In this document: piece after piece, positions 1 to 11,290 of the stretch
Position numbering within the stretch: position 1 is the first letter of the stretch
Layout of the letters: each line of letters starts with the position of its first letter
Made by a program: the position numbers and the translations under genes
Notes under the pieces: model-generated
The model's database searches: none
The model's input: only the letters and a program-made list of their open reading frames with translations
What the model was told of the DNA's origin: nothing
Origin: Rhizopus sp. PT2906
Lineage: Eukaryota > Mucoromycota > Mucoromycetes > Mucorales > Rhizopodaceae
NCBI GenBank assembly: GCA_025529335.1
Contig: JAMYHX010000072.1
Location: 1 to 64,000 of the forward strand
Reading direction: 5' to 3'
Length of the DNA stretch: 64,000 nucleotides

Positions 1-55
1 AATGTCTGACGTCGTCTATTAGCTGAGAATGAATAAATAAAGAATTAAGAGATGT

Positions 56-622
56 GTGATCTATGTAAACACGACAACAGTACTTCTGTCTTTTTCTACT
101 CTACCCTACGTATTTTTCATTATCTCAAACACAATTCATGCAAGACATCCAAAAGAAGCACAACAGAAGACCATGCAACTCGGACTAGGAGAAGATCAAC
201 AACTGTGTCCAGTTAGGACGCTATACGACTTCGTAAAGCAAACAACTACTTTACGTACACATTTACAATAAGATCATACTTTGCTCCTGGCACATTTGAA
301 TAGTTCCAGCAAGAGTATCACCTCAGTTCGACTTTCCACAGTAGCAAAATGGATCCAAGATGAGATGGAAGAAGCAGGAGTAGATACAGCACATTTCAAG
401 GCTTACTTACTAAGGTCAGCAAGCAGCACGAAGGCTGTTGAACAAGGAAATAGTATTCAAGCAATAAAACAACACGCAAACTGGAGTTTGAACCATGACA
501 CATTTGAAAAGTGTCATTACAAGCCCAGGGCTCAAGATACAACAAGTACCAAGATTGCGAATTCAATTTTTTCACTGGAGAACAATATCACATTAGAAGC
601 CGAAGTGGAACCAACTGATTGA
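56..622 (+). pseudogene. DIRS-type tyrosine recombinase, C-terminal part, interrupted
   Basis: The frame reads continuously except for one TAA at 269-271. It carries the landmarks of DIRS recombinases: a CPVRTLYDF block, an AKWI block, the segment FKAYLLRSASS where the family's H-x-x-R box should be, and NWSLNHDTFEKCHY, which contains the expected nucleophilic tyrosine. At the H-x-x-R position the histidine is replaced (YLLR), so with the stop codon the protein is very probably inactive. The 5' part is outside the window. Known for the family: such enzymes integrate circular cDNA. That this copy is a relic is inferred from the defects. Confidence 0.6.
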
Positions 623-642
623 TTGTATGTCGTGCCTAACAC

Positions 643-683
643 AATCAGTCAGTTGGTGAAATGGAGGCGAAAAATGTGATACA
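643..683 (+). repeat. Left arm of imperfect inverted repeat (DIRS terminus)
   Basis: This arm matches the reverse complement of 854-890 almost perfectly: both contain GCGAAAAATGTGATACA and start AATCAGTC. The left arm has four extra bases after AATCAGTC and two substitutions. Confidence 0.7.
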
Positions 684-853
684 CACCCGCCCATGGTACG
701 TAGATGGATTTAATCCACAGATTAGGTTGATCTCACCCCAGAAAAAAAATTAAATCGAAGATTATTATATATGCTAGCATAGAAAGATATGGAGAAGTAT
801 TTTGTTTGTTTTTATTATATAAATATGGAAAATAAAGCGTGGCTCAGAGAGCA

Positions 854-890
854 TGTATCACATTTTTCGCTTCCGTTTCACCGACTGATT
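854..890 (-). repeat. Right arm of imperfect inverted repeat (DIRS terminus)
   Basis: It is the inverted partner of 643-683. The 170 bp between the arms is AT-rich without an open reading frame. Confidence 0.7.
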
Positions 891-2399
891 CTACTAACAG
901 CCAAAGCCGTGGATATGGTCATTTTTTATGTAGGAAGTTTGTAAAAGATCGTAGAAAATCTACGGTTTTTTAACCGATCAAGTTCTTTTTTGACCAATCA
1001 TGTACGGTTATTAGTAACATATTAGAACTCTCTGAATGGTTCATAATAACGGTAGAAATAGGCAGGAAATATTTTAGAATGGATGTATTTTATTTATTCT
1101 AATAATAATAAGCATGTATTATTCATTTGGAATAGCAAAAGCTATTTTATAAAATTATTTGTGCAGTAAAGGAAAGGAATCTTGAAATAAATAAGGAAGC
1201 AAAAGGAATTTAAATGAGAAAGCACCTTGACTCCGAAGGTAGAAGGACAGCAGGAAAAACAATAAAGGGAAAAGGAGAAAGCCAAAAGAATAAAAAAGAA
1301 ATAAAAAGATTATGAGACAGCATTTCTTCTTTCTTCATTTCAATGAATGAGACCTCATTATCAGTAAACACCAGAGAGCAGCTAAACTATAATAAAAATT
1401 AGGATAAGAGTATTTTAGAACAAGAGTTTCTTTATACCAAGTACAACAGATAGTATTAGTTGACAAGATTCAATAAGAACCTAAGAGAAACAATTAGTCA
1501 TTATAATGCACACTTCATTACATTTATACCAAGAAGCCAAAGAAGAAACACCAAAAGTACTTTAACCCACTTCCTTAAGCACTAAAGAAAATAAAAAAGT
1601 TAGTTTAAAACAGAAAAGGAAAAGCTATTTTTACTAGAAAGATTAATGAGCAACTTGTGATTTACTTTAAACAAGGTAATGGACGCCTACTTGTAAGAAA
1701 TGTTAGCAGCCATAGTCAATACTTTATTTCTTTTACCACAAGTGAGTCCTTTATTGAAGCCCTCAAGTCTATTTAAAAGAAAAAGAAAGTTAGCCAAAGC
1801 AGTACTTAGTTTTATTGTTTACCATAAAGTAATTCAACTATGGTCATTTACTTAAAACGAGGCTAGTAGGGTTCTAAACATAAAGAAGAGTTAGTAAATA
1901 ACACAAAGACAGAAACAACCTTGTTTAAGCAGTTATACTGTCTACAAGAAATAAGATAATTATGTCTTGTTGATTTTAATCGTAAACTTGCAGATTCGAA
2001 GTACTTCATTTGAAATGTTAAAAAGGGAATGAGAAAGAAAGAAGAAGAAGAAGAAGAAAAGGATACCCTTGTTTATATCATCATACATACCTTCCACATC
2101 CGTCGTATCAGTGCAATTGTCTTCATTTTCACTCTGTTTATTAAAGAAAAACAATAACACTCCCAGTATTTCTAATAAAACTATTCCTACCTCTTTAGAA
2201 ATCCACCTTATTAATCTGCTTTTTTGTTCTAATCTAAAGCATCTGTAATGTCCCAGTCTTTATCCTTGACAAGTTGTTCTGACATCACGACACAATAAAT
2301 TCCTTTAATCATCGAACAGTTCGTTTCAATTTATTCTTATCATCATATACATCATTCTTCATTTCGAAGTGTGCATCCCTTACAAGCTCTCATAACAGT

Positions 2400-2611
2400 A
2401 AAATATTCCTTTTTTCTTTTCTAGGCTTTGCATCATGCAGTTGTATTTGTTCTTCAAAATATAACCCATCAATGAAATACTGCAAGATGGTCGTTGAAAG
2501 ATACGTTTTTTTCTCTGTTACTGCTTCTTCTATTTCTTCTAAGGTAATACTAGAGGCACTGCAAAATCCAAAAAGGTAATACTCTTCCCAAACTGTGAAA
2601 TGCTCTTTTGA
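2400..2611 (-). pseudogene. Unidentified coding relic
   Basis: A minus-strand frame of about 64 codons is open from 2611 downward and has balanced, protein-like composition (for example TVWEEYYLFGFCSASSITLEE and ILQYFIDGLYFEEQIQLHD), unlike the poly-Phe/Lys chance frames around it. A plus-strand copy of its YYLF...CSAS...ITL part lies at 3093-3146 with a 14-base insertion, giving YYLFRILQVPCCSASNITL. I do not recognise the family. It may be a decayed gene or an element-borne frame. Confidence 0.3.
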
Positions 2612-3656
2612 GAAGAAACTGAAGGCTGTGCAAGTAAAAATTCATTATATGATTCAATTTATACATGAATACTACAACTCAAAGTGGCATATAATTTATA
2701 GAGTGTGTTTTCACAATAACTTTATTTGTGCCCTATCATTCTTTAGGGCTTTATATCAGCAATCATAGTTTATAGTAATACATTGAATACATTTATACTT
2801 TGCTTATAATATATTGACTATTTTGCTTTTAAAGAGTAAGAAAATTGAATCTACATTGCGAGTAGAACCTTTGGCTGTATAACATCTATATACAATCTCT
2901 CTTTTGCCTGACAACAGTTGGATATTTTCTACCAAATCAATAGAACCGTACTACTCACTCATAGTATTACATCTTGTTTCATAAAACAAATGCATTTATA
3001 TATTCTAGTTTTGCTCTCTGTCTATTGACAATAGCTGTCTAGCAATCAAGTGTTTTATTGTGGTATTTACATGATTTTGCAGTTTAGGGGGGGTATTACC
3101 TTTTTCGGATTTTACAAGTGCCCTGTTGCAGTGCCTCTAATATTACTCTAAATAAAATATATGTAATCCGTTGATTCAAATATAACTCCTGTCTATTTTT
3201 ACGCATATTTATGGAAGGCTTCTTAACATAACTGTGAATTATTCGCGGTCCTCCGTGAATAACTCACGGTCCCTTGCGCCATAGTGCGCGCGTTAAATAA
3301 ATAAATATTTGAATCATTCAATATTTTGCATATGGATATCATTATTAGAAGGTTAATGGCATATGAAAAACATGTAAAGAGCCAGGGTATGCCAAGAGAA
3401 AAAGAGTATACATGCACTATGAGTGAGTAAAGCTATTTTTTGACATAACAATCTTAAAATGGCCATGACGAAAAAGAAGTATGGAGTCTGAACAAATGGG
3501 CATGTCTTAAACTGTAGGGTCACTTTGCGCCGTAGTGCGATCCATTTGAAGCTTAACAATCATGATAAGGGTCTAAAGTTTAGTTTATGTATTTATTAAA
3601 TCGAACTTAACTACAAATGCTAGAGTAGAATGCTAAGCAATATCTGATGAAAATCA

Positions 3657-3659
<3 letters not shown>

Positions 3660-3687
<28 letters not shown>
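3660..3687. repeat. T homopolymer, 28 bases
   Basis: Uninterrupted run of T on the plus strand in intergenic DNA. Similar runs occur at 12762-12785, 13049-13074 and, much longer, at 14225-14301. Confidence 0.95.
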
Positions 3688-3688
<1 letters not shown>

Positions 3689-4494
3689 TCTGGACAAGCC
3701 TTTCAACGTGAAATCAAGTGATATATATTAACGTAGTGAAGCAAGAAATATGATGGGATAATTGTAACAAGCCAAAAAGAATACTGACATCAGGATATTA
3801 CAGATAGAATCAGAAATTGCTGAAAAAAATAAAATGAAGTATATTTCTGCTAACGACTTGGAAATATAGAATAACATGACCAAACAACATCGTGACGAAT
3901 TCAGAAACTTTTACTATTCAAATGCTTAAGTACAATACAATAGAGCTACAAATTACACAAAGCAAAGTTTATTGGCCGTTTTTGCTCAAGTGATAGAAGG
4001 CTCCTGTGCAAGCAATCACAAGAGAATTTAAATAGGCACCTCTTCTGATCATGTTAGTTGGTGACAGAGCTCTATACATTGGCTCAAAGATTAAGGGATC
4101 CCTAAAATATTTTTGAAATTGAATTAAGAATAGTCTGTACATGGCTGTATGCGTTACAAATGAGCATAATACACCACAAAGCCGCCTGTTTTGTTTCAGG
4201 AAAAAAACAATACAGTAAACAAGTAAAAGGTAGCTTTGTTTGCATGAATCCAAAAATAGAATCAGTATATAATATAGTTACTGCATAAGCTATAGGGTAT
4301 ATGAATACTTTAAAAAATTCTGACAATGCTTCAATAAGCTCTATATGCTACCTACAAGGATGCGATACATTCCCCTTGAAAAGGCTCTGGGTGCTTGAAA
4401 CAATGATGGCAACGGTTATTTAAAGCGCCGCTAAAACCTTGACTTTGAGTAGATTGGCATTTTCTTTTTTTTCCTTGCGCAATCTATTGGAAGA

Positions 4495-5268
4495 ATGGTT
4501 CAATCGAGTATTATAGTTCCCACACATAGTAGTACAGCTTCAAATAAAAGAGGGACAGATGACTCTAATGATAAGGATAAAGAAGTAGGATCAAGCTCAG
4601 AACCGGTACAATTACATTTTGCTTGTTATTTAACACAATTATTAATAAAATTCAAGCAGATCAAGAGACCACGCCTAGACATGACTGAAGCTGGTCGAGA
4701 TCGTAATAAAAGACTCTTTGGTGTTTTGCTAGGAACACTCAACAAATTTAAAGATGATACACAGAATACAAGCGAAGTGGTAAATCCTATCAGCTGCTTT
4801 TAAGTGTAATCTCTTAATTTTACTTTGCAGGACAAAAAACGAAGAGAAATCAACCAAAAACTTCAAGAAAAGCTTGATTTAGAGAAAAAGGCAATGGCTG
4901 AAAGAACAGAAGCCCGAAGACTCGAGAAAGAGCGAATGGAGCAGATGAAGAGACAAGAAGAAGAGCGAATTCTTGCCGAGAAAAAAGTAAGGTTGATATA
5001 TAAATGACGGTTCTGTATATAACCGATGGTTCATTAGGAACTTTTTGAAGTACAACAGAAGAAAGTGTTGGCTAACTTTTTGAAAACAACAACAGAGCCA
5101 GTTTTGTATTACTTACCTAGTAAATTAACTGACGAAATGTCAAAAACAATAGACATGCAAACACAAGATGCATTGACAGCCAAAAAGAGCTTTGAAGAAC
5201 GCCGAGAAAGGCGTATGAAAGGATCAAGAAATGATAGATTATCAGAGAATGAAGACGAAGATACCTAG
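4495..5268 (+). CDS. Pinin/SDK/memA-domain protein (spliceosome-associated)
   Basis: Exons 4495-4605, 4660-4779, 4831-4986 and 5038-5268 give 205 residues. After a polar N-terminus comes KRPRLDM, then DRNKRLFGVLLGTLNKF, the signature of the pinin domain, followed by a long Glu/Lys/Arg coiled coil (about residues 75-130), LANFLKTTTEPVLYYLPSKL, and an acidic C-terminal end. Pinin family proteins are nuclear and join exon-junction/splicing complexes through the ASAP/PSAP and RNPS1-SAP18 set. Human pinin is much longer because of an RS-rich tail that is missing here, so this is a minimal fungal form. Intron 1 (54 nt) keeps the frame with no stop, so its removal is inferred from its AT-rich content and its fit to the domain start. 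Introns 2 and 3 contain stops in frame. Convergent with the Pumilio gene, 255 bp apart. Confidence 0.8.
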
Positions 5269-5523
5269 ATTCTCATTGAAAGAAGTTTTGTTTTATAAAG
5301 TGACAGAAAATAAAGATGTACAAAAAAAAAGCAGATAGAAAAAATATATGATTATCAAAGTGAAGAAAGAAAACAAATGTTGATGACGACACGACTGTTA
5401 TCTACGCTATTTCTCCATCGAGAAGACTTCTTCTGTTTTGAAGGGATTATCGTCAGAAAGTTTGCTTTTGTTTGTTGATGCTGTTATTTTTATTTGAGAG
5501 GGAAAAAGGGGTATCGTCTTAAG

Positions 5524-8500
5524 TTATTGGTTTTCTTGTAACAATTGATCCAACAGCTTTTTATGACCAGGTCCTTTTAATTGCTCTAAGCTTGCACAGA
5601 CGTGTTGGCGTAAAACAGATTTTTGTTCGTCACTGAGTGAAGGACATGCTAGTACTTTTTGGATAAAATTAAGTCCACGTAACTGATCTGATAAGATTTC
5701 TAATAAAATATTTTCTACACATAGGCTCTTAAATATTCTGTCTTGGGATTCTACGTCAGTCGATTGATTGATTAGTTTGTAAACAATTTGTGAACCAAGC
5801 TTATGAGTACAAAGCTGAGCCATGTTATTGGTTAGTTGGTGAGCTATTACTCGCATTCGGTTGACAATATGAGTCGATTCTATCAGCCAAGATATCAGTA
5901 ATGCACCATTTGCATTTGTTGATAATGAAGTAGCATTTTGGCAAAGAGCTGCAGCAACAAGTATCTACAAGTACATTTTGTTAGATTGCCCAAAGTCAAT
6001 CAATAGATGCTTACCTTTTGGTCCTCTGTTACATATTCGCTTTCAAGGATTCCACGCATAGATCTTGCACCAAATCTACCTTGAGCGATACTCGTCAGTT
6101 TTTCGACCATAGCATCGAATATGAAACTGTTGTCTGCATCTTGTCCAAGGCGAAGGTAACATTGAACAGCGTAGTTTCCAAATTGATCCAGCAATAAAGG
6201 AGGAATATAGGGCTGAAGGTGTTGACGAATTAGTTCAATCTGTCTTGGTGTCTTGGCAAGGTCGATTATTTTCTGTGTTGCCCAAGTACCATTTTTATGA
6301 ACGCTATTAGCTGCCAAGTGAGGGCCAATGCGCTCTAGCATAAGTGTCTTTGTATCTTCGCTGCATTTCTCAAATAAACGCTGAACAAGCGTATTACCAA
6401 TATAATCTACCAATGGCTTAGAAAACAGGCTATCATTCTCTACTCATCATCTTACCACTTGTAATTTCAGCTATTTCATCCATGCATTCAAATGCAATCA
6501 CTTCCGCTTCTTGAGCTCCGTCTTCAGCGTTGTCAAGTCTTTTACGTATTTCCTTCAAACGGCTTGAATCAAACTTTCGACCTGCACCTAGTTCTGGTAC
6601 TGATGGTATATAATCATGGTAAAAGGAGGTTGTTCTTAAATCTACAAAAAAAAAATCAATTAATACCCAAAAAGATATATTCGTCAATAGGTAATGCGCC
6701 TACGGGATATTGATGACAAGGTAACTTTTTCTCCAACGCCCAACTCTTTCATAATCTGATAAAGCTCCTTCTGCCAGTCCTCTATGGTCATTTTGTCGTT
6801 CACATTCTTTTCTATAGATGATGACTTTGGAGTGCTGGTGAAAGCTTCGGTTTTTTCATTTCCAGGTGTCGATGCACTTGAATCGCTATTTCTTGTTGAA
6901 AGTGTAGGTGTAGATGGAACTTTAGCAAAACCAACACGAGCTGTTGAAAAGCCAGGCGCAAAGATTTTGTTCTGTAGTAAAGCATCGCGAGCTGCAACTG
7001 CATCTTCTACAGTCTCAAAATTGATAAAACTGCAGTTTTTATGTGACAGAACTCTGACAGATTCGATTGTACCAAATGTGCCGAAAATACTCTGGAGCGA
7101 AGCCGGTGTTGTGTTTCCAGGAATATTACCTAGCCCTATAGAATGTGTTATTATTGACTCTTTTTGTATGTTTAATAATAATTACACAAGGCACGAGTAG
7201 GCTGAGATACGTTTGTCTCTGTCACTGCAGCATCTGCTTTACCAAACCCTATCCTGACTATACAGTTTCCAATTCTTCCGCCCATGTGAGTAAGAACATC
7301 TTCTTTTGCACGTACTGCGTCCTCGACATGAAAAAAGTTGATGAACGCACATTCCTTCTCTAATAGTAGTCGTACACTTTCAATTGGACCAAACATCGAA
7401 AACACTTGTGTTAGTGTTTCGATGGTGATTGAGCTATCAATGTTGCCAACCCAGAGTGATCTTGAATGCTGTTGATTAACATTCTGTGCCTGAAAGTTTT
7501 CTTTAAAGGTAGGAGTCGATTGGCTAAACGTTAAGTAGGGCTTCTAAAAGTAAATTGCAGTTAGATATATATATATATATATTATACATAAATAGATGTG
7601 TTCGCTTGCCTCGGTTATAGATGTATTGCCATTCAAGATTTCCATTTGCTGATTCATTTCATTATTACTACCGCTTTGCAAAATATTGGCCAATAGTTCA
7701 GAATCTCCAAGCGATAGTGCAGGTTGTTCATCTATCTCCTCTTCTGTCATTGCAACTAAAGGAGAGGCTCGTTGCACATTACTGCTGTTATTGTTATTCC
7801 AAAATGCTACTGAAGGATGCATCATATTATTTAATCTGCCAGCTTCTGCACGGCCCATACTAGCTGCACGGGGTCTATTTTGTTGCCTGTTGAATCCTTC
7901 GAGGGGGCTTACAAAGCTTAATCCTGTATTTTTCACAAAGGTGGCAGGTAAACCCCCTGGGCTAACATTACTGTCTTCCATATCGTATCTAACGGCGGCG
8001 TTTACAGAATAGGATCTATTTCTATTATTTCCTGATAAAAGAGATCGACTCGGCAAGTGAAATTCAGGAGGAGACTTGTGGTGAAAGAGACTATTTGTAA
8101 GAATATCATCGTTTTCCTTTTCTTGTTCCTTTTCGTGTTCATGATCATCTTCCAGTCCTAAAGAGCGCATAGTTCGAGCAATAGAAAAATCATTATCGTT
8201 TTGCAATAGCTGTTCAGAAGAAGGAGATAGTGGACCGTCATGACCAAGTCCCCAGAATGAAGGCTCTACTGGAGGTAAGTTTAAGGAGCCTGAGCGGTGA
8301 CGGCCAGCTTCAATGGTTGAAAGTAACAAAGCCGCTGAGGAATTAGTCGCAGGTCTATTTGCGATGGGAGGTTGAATAAAAGATGGCATTGTTCCAGCAC
8401 GTGGACGACGAGTGATAGAATGTGAGGCAGATGAAGGTGGTGGTTCCATACTTTGTACTGAATTTTGAAATGGCGTTGAAAAAGTAGGCTTTGGACGTAT

Positions 8501-8674
8501 AAAGTTTAAAGCAGATTGATATCCAAGACCATTGGGTTGTACTTCATTCTCTTCAAAAAGTACTCCCAAGTCACTAGTAAAAAGAGTAAACACAAAGACC
8601 AACTTGAACCTTGTTTATTCCTACCTTGAGTAGCCTGGGCCTGATACTTGCCTTAGAGGGCTCGGTTCTTTCAT
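5524..8674 (-). CDS. RRM + Pumilio RNA-binding protein (Jsn1/Puf2 type)
   Basis: Seven exons (8674-8625, 8573-7610, 7543-7186, 7135-6704, 6641-6456, 6406-6015, 5964-5524) give 940 residues. Order: MKEPSPLRQVSGPGYS start, long low-complexity N-terminus with RRPRAGTMPSF, RRM1 beginning SLWVGNI, RRM2 beginning ALWLGNI, then Puf-type helical repeats (IGNTLVQRLFEKCS, QFGNYAVQCYL, GARSMRGILE, KLGSQIVYKLI). RRMs followed by Puf repeats is the layout of yeast Jsn1/Puf2 and fission-yeast relatives, cytoplasmic 3'UTR binders that control mRNA stability and localisation. Start choice: only a first exon at 8674 splices in frame and gives a family-like N-terminus. Intron 2 uses a GC donor (7609-7608) and contains a short TA repeat. 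RNA targets cannot be read from sequence. Confidence 0.9.
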
Positions 8675-10625
8675 TCTTCAAGATTGGACAATATTGATTA
8701 ATAAAGATGAAGAGGAGCAGAAAAGGAGAGTGAGTCGAAATTATAAAAGGGCGGAGAAAAGGGAGAAGGAAAATCACAACACGGTTACACTATGTAAAAT
8801 TCTAGATTAAAAAGTTTGCTCCTCATTTTCCTCATTTGAACCAAAACTATGAATAGTTGTCTTTTTTTTGAATAAGGAGAAGAGCTTTTTATTGCTTCAA
8901 TCGATCCATAATTAGTGTCTTTTCGATAAATAAACTGACCCTGCAATGGTTCTCTTGTTGCAACGGAGCATCTTTGATTCGTTTGTTTAACTATGAATTC
9001 ACTTTTGCGCCATAGAAAGCAATAGCTTAGAAAGCGTGATCCTTTAAAGTATATGGTTCACAGAACTAACGCTTTAATGGCAAAGAAAATGAAATACTTA
9101 TAAATGACAATGAGAGTCTTTTTTTTTTAAAAAAAAACAGTTGAGCCTTAAGATCCAAAGTATGGCTTTAATCAGTGATAACCGCATTATGAAGCTTGTA
9201 ATGTATAAGCTTTTAATCAAATTGGCAACAAGATGCCTTGAATACATTGCTGCATTAAAAGAAAACAGGTGGACGTCAAATGTATTAAAGGCTTAATAAT
9301 CTCATGAATTTATGTTCTTTAAATTCAGGGGTTATTAATCAGTTTAATAAGGAAATCACTCCTTACATGAGATGAGATACCATGCATATTGCCGTTTTTC
9401 CAAACAAACGCTGTTTATTATGCAAGATGATTGCCTCATCCAAAAATTTGCAACAGTTCCTTGGTTGGGAGTATACTTGATATAGTGATGCATTCCGAGA
9501 TGTATATGCACAAAGATCGCCTCCCCTTTCTCCCTTTCCCATGTTCTTATTGCAGAAATTAAGTCCAGTAGATCTCAAGTGATGCCATTTACAAAATTAG
9601 CAGCTATAGGGCATATACAAGTGATCTTTGATCTAACAAGAATGAGAAAAACACGTCGGATGAACCTGGTAGGACATCCTCATAATCATCAAAAGTAATG
9701 TTTTAAATAAAATCTGTGTAGATTCTAACCCCGTATTACTGCTATAATGAATAAATCTGACCCTACAGACGCAGGAGATTTGAGACTGTTCCCCTTATTT
9801 TCAAAAGCTAATTAACACATAAACGTATAAAAGATGTTCTTTTATTTGATACAGAAACATACAGCATAATTTAAACATCTATGCTTCTTCTAAGCCCATT
9901 TTTATACAATGTAACATTACTACGGCAACCATTCTTAAAGCATTATACGTACAATATGTTTAACTTCTTCATTAATCTATTGAAAGATTTATACTTATAA
10001 TTACATGCTTATAACTTTTTACAGTTATACATTATTCTACATGCTTGAGCTTATCTCATAAAGCGTTTGTATTCAACTTAGCCAAGTGGCTCTAATTTAT
10101 GTTGTAACAGTTGTTAATAAGCAAACCATAATTATATACTTATCATACTTCTAGAAATGTTTTCATTAAATCTACTTGAGCTCATGGTTAGATTACAAAG
10201 ATATAACAATGAAAAAGATCCGTTCTTTCTAAATTTGAATACTAACTTTCCAAAAATAGAATTTAAACGTCAACACCATGCCTAACAACGATATGTCATC
10301 AAAGTACATGTATTGCTTTAATGACAGTCGCTTTCCATTCTCCAAATCGAACTTAATTTCGTGAATTGTAAGAAATTATGATAGTCAATTTTTATTATAA
10401 AACTATTCTGTGTTGGCAATAATATCAATCAAACGTATAATTGCGTGTGACCATGAAGCCAGATAATAAGACCCACGTAATGTTATTTGTTTATTTCTTC
10501 AGTCCAAATCATACCCTTTTGCGTATTGTCATTAGTGACTTTTTTGACCCAGAGATCAATGTTGGAGGGAGAAATATGCGCCACAGAAAAGTGTTCAAGT
10601 GCGTGTCTAAAGTCGACAGCCGGCT

Positions 10626-11290
10626 ATATGGTTGTATGTAGTTGACATAAAGAAGTCAAGGGCCATCCATCAACAAGCAATTTTGAAGTTACAAAGCAAA
10701 GACACAACTTGAAACACCAGTCGCCATATAGCAGCTGAATCATGTCATCGTTCAAGGGCTGAAATTCAAGATGCTGAACCGTGTTGTAAAAGGGAGATCG
10801 TGCAACGGGTTGTTGCATGATTCCTTTGTTACCAATGTCACAAAAGTTTTTATACGTTTCGATTGTGGGCAGCGTGTTTTGGGGCTGATAGAAGGCAAGG
10901 AGTGAATTTCACTCGGCATTAATCTCGCAGTGATAAAGGAAAATTCCAAAGGGCTACAAGGCGGCTATCATAAAGCTCTGATATTTGAGCCTTCGCTGGG
11001 CAAGCAGCTTTGAGATGGTTGTGTGTTATTGCTAGTAACTGTCGTCTGTTTGTCTTACATTTAAGTCAAAGTATGGGACACTTGGAAAGTGAAATAGCTG
11101 TGATACCCTCTGGTGCTTCATCAAGTTGAACTTTTGTTGTCAATGGTTCATCACACAGGTTGCATATTGCATTGAAGAGGCTTCGTTTTTGTATGTCTAA
11201 TGCCTTGGCAGTGCGAAAATAAAAGAGAAAAAGTGAAAAACACTGTGATATGTTTCGAGCAGTAAAAGAAGAAACGCAAATGTATGTCGA
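10626..11290 (-). pseudogene. Unidentified decayed coding region
   Basis: The minus strand has successive protein-like but disconnected frames: one with LFNAICNLCDEPLTTK and a later cysteine (about 11219-11070), one with NHLKAACPAKAQISELYDSRL (about 11020-10930), and one with NTLPTIETYKNFCDIGN... through FQPLNDDMIQLLYGDW to LLVDGWPLTSL (about 10885-10630). GC is higher than the flanks. Frame changes without convincing splice pairs suggest a decayed gene or element. The CxxC and spaced H/C hint at a zinc-binding fold, but I recognise no family. Confidence 0.3.

Larger units (their letters stand above)
1..890 (+). mobile_element. 3' part of a degenerate DIRS-like (tyrosine recombinase) retrotransposon
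   Basis: The window opens inside an element. A tyrosine-recombinase-like reading frame (56-622) is followed within 270 bp by two imperfect copies of a 37-41 bp sequence in opposite orientation (643-683 and 854-890). A recombinase frame followed by inverted terminal or internal complementary repeats is the known layout of DIRS-group elements. The reverse transcriptase/RNase H part, if present, lies left of the window. The recombinase has a stop codon and a changed catalytic residue, so this copy looks dead. The right boundary is inferred from the second repeat. A Crypton or Ngaro-type element is the alternative. Confidence 0.55.
891..4494. other. Gene-poor AT-rich stretch with short repeats
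   Basis: No supportable intact gene. It holds a short coding relic (about 2400-2611, minus strand), an inverted partial copy of part of it (3093-3146), two direct copies of a 15-mer TTGCGCC(A/G)TAGTGCG (3274-3288 and 3525-3539), a degenerate duplicated block around 3233-3272 containing GTGAATTATTCGCGG / GTGAATAACTCACGG, and a 28-base T tract (3660-3687). Section 1180-1900 is purine-rich on the plus strand. Short frames on the minus strand between 3223 and 4326 look like chance: AT-rich composition and no motif. Confidence 0.6.

Noticed and set aside
3969..4326. Overlapping minus-strand frames of 74-94 codons
   Set aside because: Aromatic/Leu-rich AT-driven composition, no family motif, no promoter or splice context.
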